Shown piece after piece: positions 11,401-23,900 of a stretch of DNA of 64,000 bases. The DNA is from Nipponacmea schrenckii. Taxonomy: Eukaryota; Mollusca; Gastropoda; Lottiidae. The notes under the pieces are model-generated. The model did no database searches, was not told where the DNA came from, and saw only the letters and a list, made by a program, of their open reading frames with translations. The position numbers and the translations under genes were made by a program. The first letter of the stretch is position 1, and every line of letters starts with the position of its first letter. The stretch lies in the NCBI GenBank assembly GCA_030562195.1, contig CM060199.1:34802338-34866337 (forward strand), given 5' to 3'.

Positions 11401-14287
11401 CACTTTTTAAATGACAATACATCATCTCATATACTGTGATGTTCTAAATAAACATAATTACAGCCCTATTGTTTTTGAAGCTGGTATCGTATGTTACATT
11501 TTTTTTTATAAGATGGATTTTGTGTGCAATCCTAATAATTAGTTATCTAATCCAAACAAATTTTGGAAATCTGAAAACCATCCTATTTTAATTTCCAATA
11601 ACTACTACTAGTTTTATGAAAGAAAGTTTGGTATCTGCTCTCAATATTTTCTGTGAAGACCATAAGAATTTATAATGTTTATTACATTGTGGTTTTGAAT
11701 ATTAAGATGTTTTGGTGGCAGATGTGTGGAGAAATATTCTAGCCCATGAATATTATAATATGATTGATGGTTGGGATTGAGTCTTTTTATTAAATATTTA
11801 TGTTCAACTATATTAAACTGAAGGAAATAAAGGGATTGAAAATCAATTCAACTCTTCCATTCAAGTTGTAGGCTGCTTTGATAATTCATTGATATTCTTA
11901 TTAAAAAGATTTTCATAATGTAAAATTTATTTATAATAATGAAAATGAAACAGTATGGTACTGTTATGATGTATAATATAATGAAACTGGTAATGACTAA
12001 TGAGTATGAAATCAATTTGATATTTAATGAAATATTAAGAATGATTATGAAAATTAGTATAATTATGTATTTATTTATGATCATTTGAAATATTGCTGAT
12101 ATAACAATTATGTTGTATAATGATAAAAATACTGATATGATTTAAAATGATAGTGTCAGTGTTATGATAAATATGTATGATAATGATAATCGTATTTATT
12201 GATAATTAAATATTATCGATAATGATGTTTATGATACAGTAATGAAGTTATTTGATAAAAAGGATAATGAAATGTTTCTTTCATTTATGAAATGAGTATG
12301 AAATGATACTGATGTAATGAAAAATACAAAATAATTATTATTGTATTTGAGTAATAATGAGTATGAAATTATACTGATGTAATGAAATCTGTAAAATAAT
12401 TAAAATGGTATAAGTATGAAATGATGCTGATGTAATGAAATATGTAACATAATTAAAATGGTATTTGAATGATAAGAGTATGAAATGATACTAATGTAAT
12501 GAAATATGTAACATAATTATAATGGTATTTGAATAATGAGTATGAAATGATACTGATGTAATGAAATCTGTAGAATAATTAAAATAGTATTTGAATGAAA
12601 TGAGAATAAAATGATACTGATGTAATGAAAACATAAAATAGATAAAATGTTATTTGAATGAAATGATACTGATGTAATGAAAAATATAAAATAGATAAAA
12701 TGTTATTTGAATGATAATAAGTATGAAATGATACTGATGTAATGAAAAATATAAAATAATTATAATGGTATTTGAATAATGAGTATGAAAAGATACTGAT
12801 GTAATGAAATCTGTAAAATAATTAAAATGGTATTTGAATGAAATGAGAATAAAATGATACTGATGTAATGAAAAATATAAAATAATTATAATGGTATTTG
12901 AATAATGAGTATGAAATGATACTGATGTAATGAAATCTGTAAAATAATTAAAATGTTATTTGAATGAAATGAGAATAAAATAATACTGATGTAATGAAAA
13001 ATATAAAATAATTAAAATGGTATTTGAATAATAATGGGTATAAAATGATGCTGATATAAAATTATGAAAGGATAATGGAATTATGATATCAAATCATTAC
13101 ATTAGAATACCCTAAAAACATGCGTTTGCTCCAAAATTCTGATTTTGATTTAATTGATTTACATGAAATTTTAAGATTATATTTCTGCATATTAAACAAT
13201 AATTATAGGGTAATTATTTAAATATTTGATTTTTTTTTCATTTGATCTTAATATGTGACAGATGTTTGTTATATGCCAATATTTTACTGTCAATGATATT
13301 GGACCAATAAATTGGGTAAATAATGTCACAATGTGGAAAAAATGAAGAGGAAAATTCAAAAGGGTCACTTTTCCTCATGAACAGCCATAAGTACTTTTTT
13401 TCAGTAATCAAGTTTCAACTACTAAACATGCAACATGCAATGAGCAACTTTGTTTTCACCTTCAATAGCTTACTTATTAACTTCTCAAACTAAATATCTA
13501 ACTGTGGAAAACAAATTTCTTTTTGATCTTCAAATTAGGAGAATGCACTTCAGTCTTGTCTTGATGAATTAATAGGTATTGATAAAGCAGTTTATATTGA
13601 TTCTTTGATAATAAAAGATAAATGATGTTATATTTTATATAGATGGGCTATGATAACTGACATGCAGAAGTTACGTAGTGCGGCTGGTGTGGCAGTATTA
13701 CAAGGTGAAATATATGCCTGTGGGGGACATGATGGTCTTTCTATTTATGATTCAGTAAGTTATGTTCTTTTATTTTCTTAGATCTTAAACTAATGATCAA
13801 ATTCAGGACTATATATGAACAGATTTCCAGTCTGAGATGGAATGGAAGTTTATGTGGAAGCCAATTCATGTGTGCTTTTGTAAATTTACATTTTCAGGTA
13901 GAATTATATAATACTGCTCTTGGTACATGGCAGACAGTAGCACCTATGCAGTCTAAAAGATGTCGACTAGGAGTAGCAGCGTTAAATGGTAAACTGTATG
14001 CTGCAGGTGGTTATGATGGTTCTGTATTCTTGAGAACAGTAGAATGTTATGATCCAGCTGAAAATAAATGGAAATTTGTGGCTTCAATGGCTAGAAAACG
14101 AAGTCGGGTATCATTAGTTGCTACCTATGGAAGGTTATATGCTATTGGTGGCTATGATGGAATAACTAATCTTAATTCAGTAGAATATTACGACCCTAGC
14201 ACCGATACCTGGAAGTTTGCTAAAATTATGTCTGCTCATGAGGGTGGGGTAGGTGTGGGTGTAATTCCTATTGAAGAATCAATTTAA
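5474..14287 (+). CDS. KLHL18: Kelch-like protein 18 (BTB-BACK-kelch, Cul3 adaptor)
   Basis: Eleven coding exons join in phase to 568 aa, close to the vertebrate KLHL18 length: 5474-5581, 7663-7793, 7973-8113, 8551-8749, 9006-9166, 9688-9824, 10144-10251, 10461-10575, 11033-11137, 13643-13754, 13898-14287. The identifying stretches are [13 protein letters not shown] at the start of the BTB domain (about 23-130), [18 protein letters not shown] in BACK (about 140-245), YHLMPERRP before the kelch part, and six kelch repeats (about 280-565) with GG-YDG blades ending [12 protein letters not shown]. Members of this family bind cullin-3 through BTB/BACK and hold ubiquitylation substrates on the kelch propeller. 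Reported vertebrate KLHL18 substrates include Aurora A and UNC119, but the substrate here is unknown. The ATG is the first in frame and has a good context. All introns are GT-AG. The gene is intact. Confidence 0.95.
6266..6423. mobile_element. MITE-like inverted-repeat element, family 1, copy A
   Basis: The left end reads AGTCTAATTAAAATATAGACC followed by CAACATTC. The right end is the inverse (GAACGAAAGTTGGGTCTATA). Inside, inverted TTTCGT...GTTTTATTAGC and GCTAATAAAACATTCG surround a short non-palindromic centre, so nearly the whole element folds on itself. A second copy with the same ends is at 62982-63158. The right terminal ~12 bases of this copy are eroded. It is nested in the loop of the KLHL18 intron-1 fold-back. 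Confidence 0.75.
6800..7050 (-). repeat. tRNA-derived SINE-like element
   Basis: On the minus strand, starting near 7047, the sequence reads GTGCGGTGGCTCAGTGGAAC, which contains a perfect pol III A box (TGGCTCAGTGG) in a tRNA-like D-arm context. A GC-rich body far above the local base composition follows to about 6810. The B box is not clear, so the copy is diverged. It sits in the loop of the fold-back repeat. Open frames across it on both strands are by-products of the GC content. Confidence 0.5.
11271..11390. mobile_element. Palindromic element with 30-bp arms in KLHL18 intron 9
   Basis: The left arm 11271-11300 (containing GGGATAACACTTTCT) and the right arm 11361-11390 (containing AGAAAGTGTTATCCC) are inverted copies identical at about 28 of 30 positions. 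The 60-base centre contains ACCCGAACGGGTTTCGAACC. Its reverse complement has GGTTCGAAACC, close to a pol III B box. It may be a fold-back element that captured a tRNA-like or SINE piece. Its outer limits may extend to about 11235-11410. Confidence 0.6.
12240..13070. repeat. ~60-bp AT-rich minisatellite in KLHL18 intron 9
   Basis: About a dozen diverged tandem units recur with ATGATACTGATGTAATGAAA followed by an ATAAAATAATTA-type block, GGTATTTGAAT and AATGAGTATGAA. Unit length is near 60 with some ~45-50-bp deleted variants. Looser ATGATA-rich sequence precedes the array from about 11980, so it probably grew out of simple sequence. It lies wholly inside the 2.5-kb intron 9. Confidence 0.85.
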
Positions 14288-15920
14288 AATTCATAAAAAT
14301 GTTTATCAATTAATATTGAATATTCATATTCATGACACTCATCTTTTTTGACTTTCATGTTTTTTCTATTGTAATTGTATTTGTTTTTCATTTACTATCA
14401 TTCATTTGCATTTAACTTTCTAAAGGTTATGTGTCATGAATCAAATGTCATTAGAACTCTTTTCAGTATAAGAAAATTACAAATGACATTTAACATTCAT
14501 ATTATGGTAGTGATATCTTCTGCTAGTAAATTGCTCACCACACACCTTTGCCTTTGCCCTTCTGGATTTATCCAAAATCAAAAGGTCACGAGGAGAGAAA
14601 ACTTTCTTTTTATTCATTTCATTTGCTTTCAATTGAAGACAAAATTCTCCCTATTAAATATTAACTAGAACTTCAAATCAGTTTTTTACCTTATAAAATG
14701 AGTGTTTTTTTTATAAAATGATTATATTTATCCTCATTTGAAGGTACAAAATATATACTTAATTATCTAATTATGTGAAAAAAAATTTATGAGATTATTT
14801 TTGGTGTATTGAATACAATGTTTCAACAAGGTTTTTTTTTGTATTTATCAAGCTAAGGTAAATTGTTGAAACATTGTACAACAGAATTCTACCTAATGTG
14901 TATTATGCTTATAACTGTAATAATTATAGAAATATCAATGCTTCATCAATATGGCATTTATTCAATGCATTTAAAAGAACATAAGAGCTTTTGAGAGGAA
15001 TTCAAATTAAAGAAAATAAAATATGACAAAATAGGGCATCCTGTCGGTAGATAGAAAACAGCATGCAAAAGCAGTAGAAACTACACATGATTTCCAAAAT
15101 GTCAAAACGAAATGGTCTTGCAGAAGCCACCTTCATTCACCGACCGTTTTTTAATATTCCCTTGAGTGGTATCTAAATGTAGGTTCTACTGTACATCTTT
15201 TTGAGCTGGAACTTCACTGGAAGTTTGAAGTGCTTTGATGGAACTTATTCTGAAATTTGTACAGCTTTTCATTATATTGCTCTCTTCTGTCTCAGTGCCT
15301 AACAATTTAAACTGTGATATCACATTATGATTTATGTTTGTATTTGATAGTAACATAATAGTCATGTTATTTATGTTTGTCAGTATTATCTATATATATT
15401 GATTGTTGTAAACATTTTGTTTAAAATATAGAAAGTTTATAATTTGACTAGGCTGTTTAGAAATTAGATCAATACCTATTTAACTTGTTGAAGAAATTGA
15501 GAGGATAGGATGTTGAATGCAAAAAAGAGCAACTTTGGTAATCCTTTTCAGCCTTTTGACTAAATATAGAAAGTTATAATTATCCAAAAATCCCATATCT
15601 CAGTAACATGCTATTACTTCCAAACAATATCATATCATCATATCCATTTTTCTGAGATCTTAATACTAGTCTTAGGGTAGCAGTTGTGATCTTATAATCC
15701 AACTTTTCTTTTTAAATTTAAGTTACTTAAAATTTAGACTGAAACAATTATGAAATTCAGACTGTTTACAATGTTCCTTACTGTCTTTTTTAACATGGAA
15801 AGGTTCATTTGTAGCTGCTTTGTAATAAACTTGATCACAGACCTTGCAAATTTGATGTATTTGATTTAAATGAATCTGAAAATAAACATGTTATTTCATC
15901 TATCAAAATAAATAAAGTGG
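14288..15920 (+). other. KLHL18 3' UTR and candidate polyadenylation sites
   Basis: The sequence after the KLHL18 stop contains AATAAA hexamers at 15015, 15881 and 15907-15916. The cluster near 15.9 kb is followed by GT-rich sequence and is the best candidate for the main 3' end, which would give a ~1.6-kb 3' UTR. The site at 15015 would give a shorter form. There is no other coding sequence in the interval; the open frame at 14375-14668 has no homology I recognise. Confidence 0.45.
14815..14877 (+). promoter_or_regulatory. Perfect 14-bp hairpin in the KLHL18 3' UTR
   Basis: ACAATGTTTCAACA at 14815-14828 is exactly complementary to TGTTGAAACATTGT at 14864-14877, with a 35-base T-rich loop. 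It may be a structured mRNA element or the remains of a small palindromic transposon. The sequence does not decide. Confidence 0.45.
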
Positions 15921-16439
15921 ATTGTGACAGCCATTCATCTGAAATCCAACTAATTTTGTAGTTTAGGGCAAATAGATTATGTGATAAATTCTGTCCTATA
16001 GTTTTCTGAGAAATAAGATCATAACAGTAACGTTGTTCATCTCAATATTGAATCATGGCCTACAGATAAAATAGGATAAGATTAACAGTAAGTAAAATCA
16101 ATTGTAGTATATGATCTTCCCAAAATGAATTGAAACCAAATATGATAGAATAAGGAATATTGGAATATTTTATTTTTATGATATTTTGTGCTGTTTTGTG
16201 CATTAAAATGTGAAATTGTGCTTTCAGAGTATTTTTTGTGAGAATTTCGGTTGATGCCCTTGATTTCAAGATGTTTGAAACAAAATACCTAGATTCCATG
16301 TTAACATAAAAATGCAGTGTTGATATTATAACTTCCTGGAATCAAAAGGAAGTCTACCTCTCAAGTTTCTGAAATAAAGCGAACCCTCTGTACATTTAAA
16401 GTGAAGTTGTGTCTTAGAAGACAAGAATTTATGTTCTCA

Positions 16440-16665
16440 AGAATGGGCAATACCGGTATGTGTATATATTCATCAGTATACTTACCTGCTATTATGAAGA
16501 AATGTGAATTCTGGCAAACTCACAAAACTAAGTACCGGTAATTATTGAAAAACGCTTAATTAATTATTTAATTAAAAAACAATGAATATATGCTCTTAAT
16601 GGCCAAGTTTAAAAATTTAAATTGTATGTTCATTCTATGACGCAGTATTCCTTATAAAGTATAAC
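16440..16665. mobile_element. MITE-like element family 2, rearranged copy D
   Basis: It contains diverged forms of the family 2 blocks: TCAGTATACTTACCTGCTA, AACTAAGTA and TTATTGAAAAACGCTTAAT, then GTATGTTCATTCTATGACGC. The last block is the inverse of the family's left end. The left terminus is not recognisable, so the copy is old or rearranged. Confidence 0.5.
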
Positions 16666-16916
16666 CGATAAAAGAAATATTAGAAATATCAATACCTCTT
16701 ACATAGAGTAATCTGAAAAACTTACGAAAAGTCATACAGGAAATGTGTGTTTCAATAGCCTGTGCTTCTTTAGGAAACACAAAAATGGAGGTATTGATCA
16801 TGTTAAGTTTAAAAATCAAAGCCATTTGATCGTAATATATGCCAGATGTGGTATTTCAAAAATAAGAAGAATAAAAAAAAAGGCTACCAAGGTTTAAATG
16901 AATAGACATAATTTTT

Positions 16917-17050
16917 GCACTCAGTTGGAGTGATAAAGGCATTATCCGTACCCATTTACAGCTGGGTGGACTGGAATAATGAGTGAAGATGACTTATTCA
17001 AGGTCATCGGACTATCACACACCGATCAAGATTAGAACTCACGTCCGACA
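16917..17050 (-). repeat. SINE-like repeat remnant
   Basis: The sequence runs TACCCATTTACAGCTGGGTG, GACTGGAATAATGAG, TATTCAAGGTCAT, CGATCAAGATTAGAACTCACG. The last part resembles a degenerate inverse of a tRNA B box (GGATTCGAACCCACG). From memory, repeats with the CCCATTTACAGCTGGGTGGACTGG core are common in lophotrochozoan genomes. That is recollection, not a search result. The copy is diverged and has no clear ends. Confidence 0.4.
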
Positions 17051-20000
17051 TTTTCAACGTATCCAAGCATGCGATCTGATTTGATCTTATTGTATGGTAA
17101 ACTATTCAGAATAATTATTGAATCAAGATAGTTACAAATTATTGTTGAAGATTAATAATTATGCTATTTTAAAACTTGACCTATAGAGCGATTATAAAGG
17201 GCATTATAAGAATTCGAAACCTGAATTTTCTTTTACTAATATTTTGACACATCAAGTTAAATGACAATATTTTTGTATGAAAAATTAGATATTTTCTTAA
17301 ATATCCGTAATCACTGGTATGAAAAAGAATATGTACCTCTCAGCATAGCTGCCAGAATAGTTAGTAAGATTCAAGCTGCACCTTCAGAATAATCGTTGAA
17401 TTTTAAACTGTAGACTATAGTTGGAATTCCAAGAGATGTTAAAAGAGAGGAATGAGCAATCTGTTGACAATGTCGGATTATCAATAATGACATTTGAGAA
17501 AAAAAGAATCTGTTAACAATGTTGTATTTCAAATATTGTCGGGAGGAAAGCTTGACAATAATAATATGTCAAAAGCGCAGGATAAAGAACTGTGGACAAA
17601 ATTTGGGTTTCTAATTCCGAAATGTCAAGCCAATGCCAATAATCGCTTGACAAAGTGAAGAAAGTTTTTGACCGAAGTTGGATTTGAATTTTCAAAAATG
17701 AGATTTATGGAGAGAGCAAAGAGGAAACACCTACGTTTAGTTTCATATTTCAAATGCCACGTAGAGAGAAAGCAACATCATCCTGAGCTAACCTTGATCT
17801 AGAATAAATTATACCTAAATCAATGATGTTCAACAACAAAAGTCTCTTTCGTGATTCAAAATCGTTAAGCTCTCGTGTTCAGCTTAAGTAATGGTAGATT
17901 ATTGTATTTGCAAACGTTACAAATGCTTCATGCTAAACAAAAACAAAACAATATAGTCAATATCATTGTCACGTTTACAAAAAATCATTACACAAGCAGA
18001 ACATTCTTGAAAAGAGTTACTCCCTTTTTTCAGCTAAAATTCATTTAATATTATGAACTCCCCTCTTTTCGGCTAAAATTCATTCAGTATTATGATTGAC
18101 AGTTTGATTCGATGTTAGTTGATTAAAAACCAATTTTACAATTGTTAAACGAGTACAAAATCTCTAACCTTTATTCACTGTAACGCGACATGAGTAAAAT
18201 TGGCATTTCTTTATGAACTAAAGATAAGTATTTATTAATCAAAATGGTTTTTGGAACTTATAACTCCCAATGTAGAGCTATTAATACAATTAAAGATAGT
18301 AACAATATAAAATAAAAGTTAAATCATTTGATATTGAATTTAAGCCCGCTGATCAATTTGTGTTTATATTATGCACAACTAATAGTGATTATCATTAGTT
18401 CGATGAATTGCCCATTTTTAAATCACTTGGTAAATACACATTGTATGTGTTCTGTCTAAAGTCAGTAAAATGTACACGTTTTATCAGTATATAAATATCA
18501 AAGATAGATTAATATATAAAGCTTGTCAATATGTGATCAATTTTATAATTTCTCAGCTGTTACCTATTCAATAAATACACCTTATTGATTTATTAAACAG
18601 TTAACCTATTCTATAAACCACGTACTGGTTTCATAAATGCTGTATATACCCAATATTGCTAACTGTCAGTCACACTTCATCTAAAGTGATAATACGATGA
18701 ATTTCGATGGTGGAGTTATCGAATTCTTTATATTTCTTTTATCCTATCATACCCAAGTAAACAAACAGAAGTCATTCAACCATGAAACACTCACATAATT
18801 TACTTTTAAAACGTCAATTTTGTATTGTTAAGTTTGGCTAGATTTTCAGTCATGATCGACTTTTCTTTCCCGTAACTATTGTTCAAGAGAAGAAAAGAAT
18901 AAAACTTTTGGGGTCAGGAGAACGTTGTTCGCAAAATTTCACAGCTGATTGGATTTGGTATTACTTCCTTGTTGAGTGTGCTGAAACAGATTTTGATGTA
19001 CATCAGGTACACACATAAATTTAAGCACATGATTAGATAACTTCGGACACAACTAATCTGCAATCTATGCATCGATCACTTCATAGGGAACATTAATATA
19101 TTTCTTCTTTGTTAAATATGAGTTGCTGGACAAGGTAACCTACACTCACAGCAATTATTATAAGATTGCAATTCATAAAAGTAAATACGTTTCACATCAA
19201 TCGAATTAATTTTCATAATTCTTTTTTTCGAAGTTAGTAGTAATGTCACCCAATTCCTGAACTCATACGATGCTCACAAGGTAATACCCCACAAGAATCA
19301 CCAAGAACAATTCCATACGAACTGAATGATTACAAACGAATTGAGTGAAGAAGTTCCTCACGAAGGCACGCAAAAGAAATTCGTCCTGCCGCATTTTTGT
19401 TTCTTTCTTCCTACGTGTCAATTAGAGGCATTGCAGATGACTAGTTAAAAAAAAAACAGTTTGTAGAGTAGGAATTAAATAAGATATGCATAATTTGAGA
19501 AATCATGCTAAAAAGTGAACATAAATACATTGAGAACATGTTCATGACATTTTTTTTGACATAACATTTGGTTATTCGCAAAAAGTAACTCGACGTCAAA
19601 TAGAATGAGTCATTTCATTGCAGTACTATTTGAGAGCAGTGACAGAAGCTGTTTGATTGTCTTAAATTGACTTGATAACAAACTGGACATTAAGTTGGAT
19701 AGATAGTCTCATCACAACGATTGCTGCTAATTTGAGTAAAATTCTTCACACAAGATGCTTTTTGGAAGTCTGTTCACTTTGCTCAAAAATTTACGATTAA
19801 ATTTTATAAATGTCAAATAAGAGAGCATCGTAAAATACCCCTCTTAATAGTTCTAACATACAAATGGATCTAATCTGTCTAGATATCATGGCGAAGAATT
19901 AATATAACTTTTCATTAAACATTCATATACTAGTCAAACCACATAGTAGAAATATATCACAATGGCGACAAAATGAAGCTAATGGCAAGTTTTGATTTCA

Positions 20001-20955
20001 CCAATAAACTAGGTACTTATTTAAATCAAAATTGAAAAAATCGTTGGTCCATCTGTTACTCTATAAATCTTTCTATTTCTTCCTATATACATTACCTAGG
20101 TTAGAATTCGCATTCCTATACGGTACCGTCGACGTCAACGAGAGAAAAACAGCTTGAATAACTGTGATTATCACTAAAGGTATTATATTGATTCCTTGCC
20201 GACTTGAACATAAATCTCAGCGAATATTTCAATACAATTATAATAGAGCTCATTTGTTATATTTCATTTGATAGGCCCGAAAGGAACATTACCTTTCAGG
20301 TAAGTATACGATTTTGTTCTGATGCGGTAAAATCGACTTGTGGGTTTCTTTAAAACTCGAACTGTCAACCACAAACAATTAAAGACAAGGAAAGATAAAA
20401 GTCGTTGAGCAATAATGAATTGTTCATTGATGCGATGAAAGGCAGCCAATCGGTAGTTGTGTATTACATATTATCTCTTTAGACGAATATCCAAAATAAG
20501 CCTAAGAATTGAAAAACAATGCACCCGTGCAACATTGCATTTTCTGAAGGTATTTTGACCGAACGAGTACTAAATAACCACTGAAAATTGAACAATTAAT
20601 ACAAAATATTGCAAAACGCATGAAAGCATTTCAAAACATTGAATATCAAGGGAATTTTATAAATAATAAATGACGTAACTTAAAACTTCGGTGCAACTTC
20701 GGGACTGAATTGCTTATCTTTGTAAGTTAGTAGTCTGGAAGTAAAATTGGTAAACATGTTATCCTGCCAGTGAATAAAAAATTATGTATCAAAACTTTTA
20801 AATATGCAAAAAAAATACCATAGAATAAGCACACGCGCAGAAGTTTCATATTATAAGAGTGAGATAATAAAAATGAAAGGCATAGGTTAAGAAATCAAGA
20901 AAGGTTTTAAAGTTTAAGTGTTAGGGGGTATTCAAAACTGATGCTGAATACATTT
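17051..20955. other. No supported gene
   Basis: This is a 3.9-kb AT-rich stretch. Open frames here (for example 17513-17695 and 20264-20449 on the minus strand) are short, lack good splice context and have no recognisable similarity. A two-copy 38-bp repeat is at 18019-18095. Nothing else stands out. Confidence 0.4.
18019..18095. repeat. Two-copy ~38-bp tandem repeat
   Basis: The units start at 18019 and 18057. Each reads ACTCCC, a T/C run, then GCTAAAATTCATT and a TATTATGA end. A few substitutions separate them. Confidence 0.7.
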
Positions 20956-23900
20956 TCATTGCTCTCTTCTTAAATATTCTCCGCCCTAAAAATACAAAAT
21001 AATCAAGTCAAATTTTAACTTCAAATTTAAACTTTTACCAATCCAGATTGGAAATAATTTTCATTGTGTTCCTTCAAAGAATTGACTTGCTTCTGAAACA
21101 AAAAAAGGTTATTTGTTTGTTTAGGGTGGAAAGATGTGAATGTGTTTTCGAGAAAATTTTAAACTTGGTTAATAAGAGCTTTTTTATTGTCAGTAAATAT
21201 ACCTGCTACCATAAATAACAAAAAAAATAGATAAATATCCCAAAAACCAAAAAAATATCTATAAAGATGCATTTGATTATTGAAAAACGCTCAAAAAATT
21301 GACTTAGTTTTGTGAGTTTAACAAGTTTTAAGGGATTCTTTTACTTTATGACACCAAGTAAGTTCACTGATGAATTTATCCTCATATTGACCATTCTTGA
21401 GAACTAAAATTTTATATTCATGCTAGGACGCAGTATCCCTTTAAGAAATTTATTCTGAATCTGAAATAAATAGAAAGAAGAAAATATTTTGTTAATCTAA
21501 TTATAATATTTTCGTAAAAAAAATTGTTGATATTTTCTTCATTACCCAATAATTTATAATGACCAAATTATCTGGATTAAATGCTTGTTTAAAATTTTCA
21601 AAAATGAAGCTGTAAAATTAAAATTAAAAATTCCTCCCCATAATTGTTATACAGTTTGGTTTTTAGTTAGGATAAATTGGTCTTACTTAAAAGTTGCGTC
21701 TTTCAATGAAAAGGTTTGTAATTTATAATTATCACAAATATAATTATCTAAAAATAGCTATAAAATATGCTATTAACATCCAAGTATCTACCTGATCAAA
21801 TTCAATAAAATAAAGAGGGTTAATCGAATTGAAACCTACTAATTATTGTTAATTTTTCATGGCTTAGTTGGAACCTTCAGAATAAGGAGACATGTTTCTC
21901 TACAAATATTTTGTTTAAATCCTTACACTCGACCAATAAAATAATGAACGTTAAAAACGTACAAATTTATATATAGTGTTCACACAAACCAGGCTTTGCG
22001 AGGTTCTGACGCAGTGCGTAGCAGTTTTGACATACGCTTTAAAACTGCCCCACAAAGTATCGGTAGAACAGTAACGTTATTTTACAGAATATAGGTCGTT
22101 TTATTTCAAAGCATAATCGGTTCGCTGAAACTCTTGTCATGTAGATCGCCCAAATGCATAATTCAACAAACAGCTTTTAACGATGAAATTCGCAATTTTC
22201 AAATGGTGATAAAACGAAAAGTATACATCGTACAATAAAATATAATATATCAGTGGATAGATCTTATCGAGAGCTATCACATTCGTGCTGCTCACAAGGT
22301 CACCAAAGGTCAAGGTTAAAATATACGAACATTCGAAGTTTTTATATATTACTCTCAGTTAAAATATCAAAATCAAAATCAAAATTCAAAAATCCGTTTC
22401 CAAATATAATTCATGAATCGATATTACATTCTATGGACATCAAAATTACACGAATCGGAGCATCTCCAGAGGCCCCATTTCGATTTAAAGAAAATTACGC
22501 ACAGTTAGTAGAGAAGAAAATACAAAATTTTCAAATACTAAAAAGCGCATTTTGGGTGGAAATATGTGGTTTTATATATCATTAGAAAGAGCAGATAAAC
22601 TGTAATAAGATTGAATAGGAATTTTTGTTATTTATGAATTTGTTCACGTGACAGAGCTCTTTAAAAATTAAAAACCACAAATTTCAATCGGTTATAAAAC
22701 CGGATGTAGACCAATAAAATTAAAATGGAAATAAAAGAAAATCAAAATCAAAATTCAAAAATCGGCTCCCAAATAAGGTTGCGCAATCGACTCTAATCAT
22801 TAGATATGAAAAAATAACGAAAATCGCTTTATCCCCTGAATTTGAATTTGAAATTTTACAAAAGTTTCACATTTCAATATGGCGGCTTATCGTTTGCTTC
22901 CGGTCTGTATTTTTTATCTTCGTTTTTTTGTATGACTATTTTAAGCATAAGAATTTTTGAAATATCTTGAAAATTCCGGAAGTTGATTTTAAAAGCGAAT
23001 AACCTCAAAACCGGAAGTGATGTCGAAAATTTAAAAAATAATTCTTGATCGCATTGATAGTGTCTATCTATCTGTAAGTTTTCGGATGTATCGGAATAAA
23101 ATTCTATAAGTTGAAAAAAATGCAAAAATTGAAATGAAAAAAGTCAGCTACAAAAGTAATGAAATTAGCAGTTTGAAACTGCAGTTATGCAGCTAGCAGT
23201 CAAAAGAAGCTAGCAAAAGAAGTTCTGTCAAAATCAGTTGAAAAATAGAGGTAATAAACAACAAAAACCAAAAAAAGCCATTGCCCACAGCTCGTTTCCG
23301 GTCTCTCCGAATGACGTCATTTTACATTTAACAACTAGAAGTCTCGCAGTTTGAATGGCAGACAGTGACTGCCATTAGAGAGTGTTGCGTGGGTTGTTTT
23401 TGTTCCATGGAAGTCCTCCAATTCAATGTTTTCTTCTCTAATTCGTCTTGAGAAGATGCGCAACGATGGACTCTTTCATTTGATATGCAAAAAACATATC
23501 TTTGAACCAGCTATAGCCCTTCCTGAACTAATACTGTTAAATCTGAAAAATAGTTTTCCGCCAGCTCGATAAAAGACCTAGGGTTAGAGCTTTAACAAGT
23601 CTTCTACCGAGGTCGCGCGATATTTGTTTGGGCAATTGCTCGGCAACTTTGAGGTAGGGCGTTCGAATCAGTTAAAGCTTTTTGGATTATATTTGTTTGT
23701 GAAGTCTTTTCTCTCATTTTTATCACAGAGAAAAGATTTATCGACACTGGACTAGGCTGTACATAGCTGACCCTAATTGGCTTTCACTGATTATTAAACC
23801 TTTCGGAGTAGCGATTAGCGTATGGGTTGTTCTTGGACCATGGAAGTCCTCCAATTCAATGTTTTCTAAACCAAGTCGTGCGAAGAAGATGTGGAACGAT

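Noticed and set aside
19330..19450. Plus-strand short frame starting ATGATTACAAACGAATTG
   Set aside because: Forty residues with no partner exon, no recognisable motif and no good splice sites.
22874..23125. 83-codon minus-strand open frame
   Set aside because: Low-complexity composition, no recognisable domain, and it overlaps diverged repeats.
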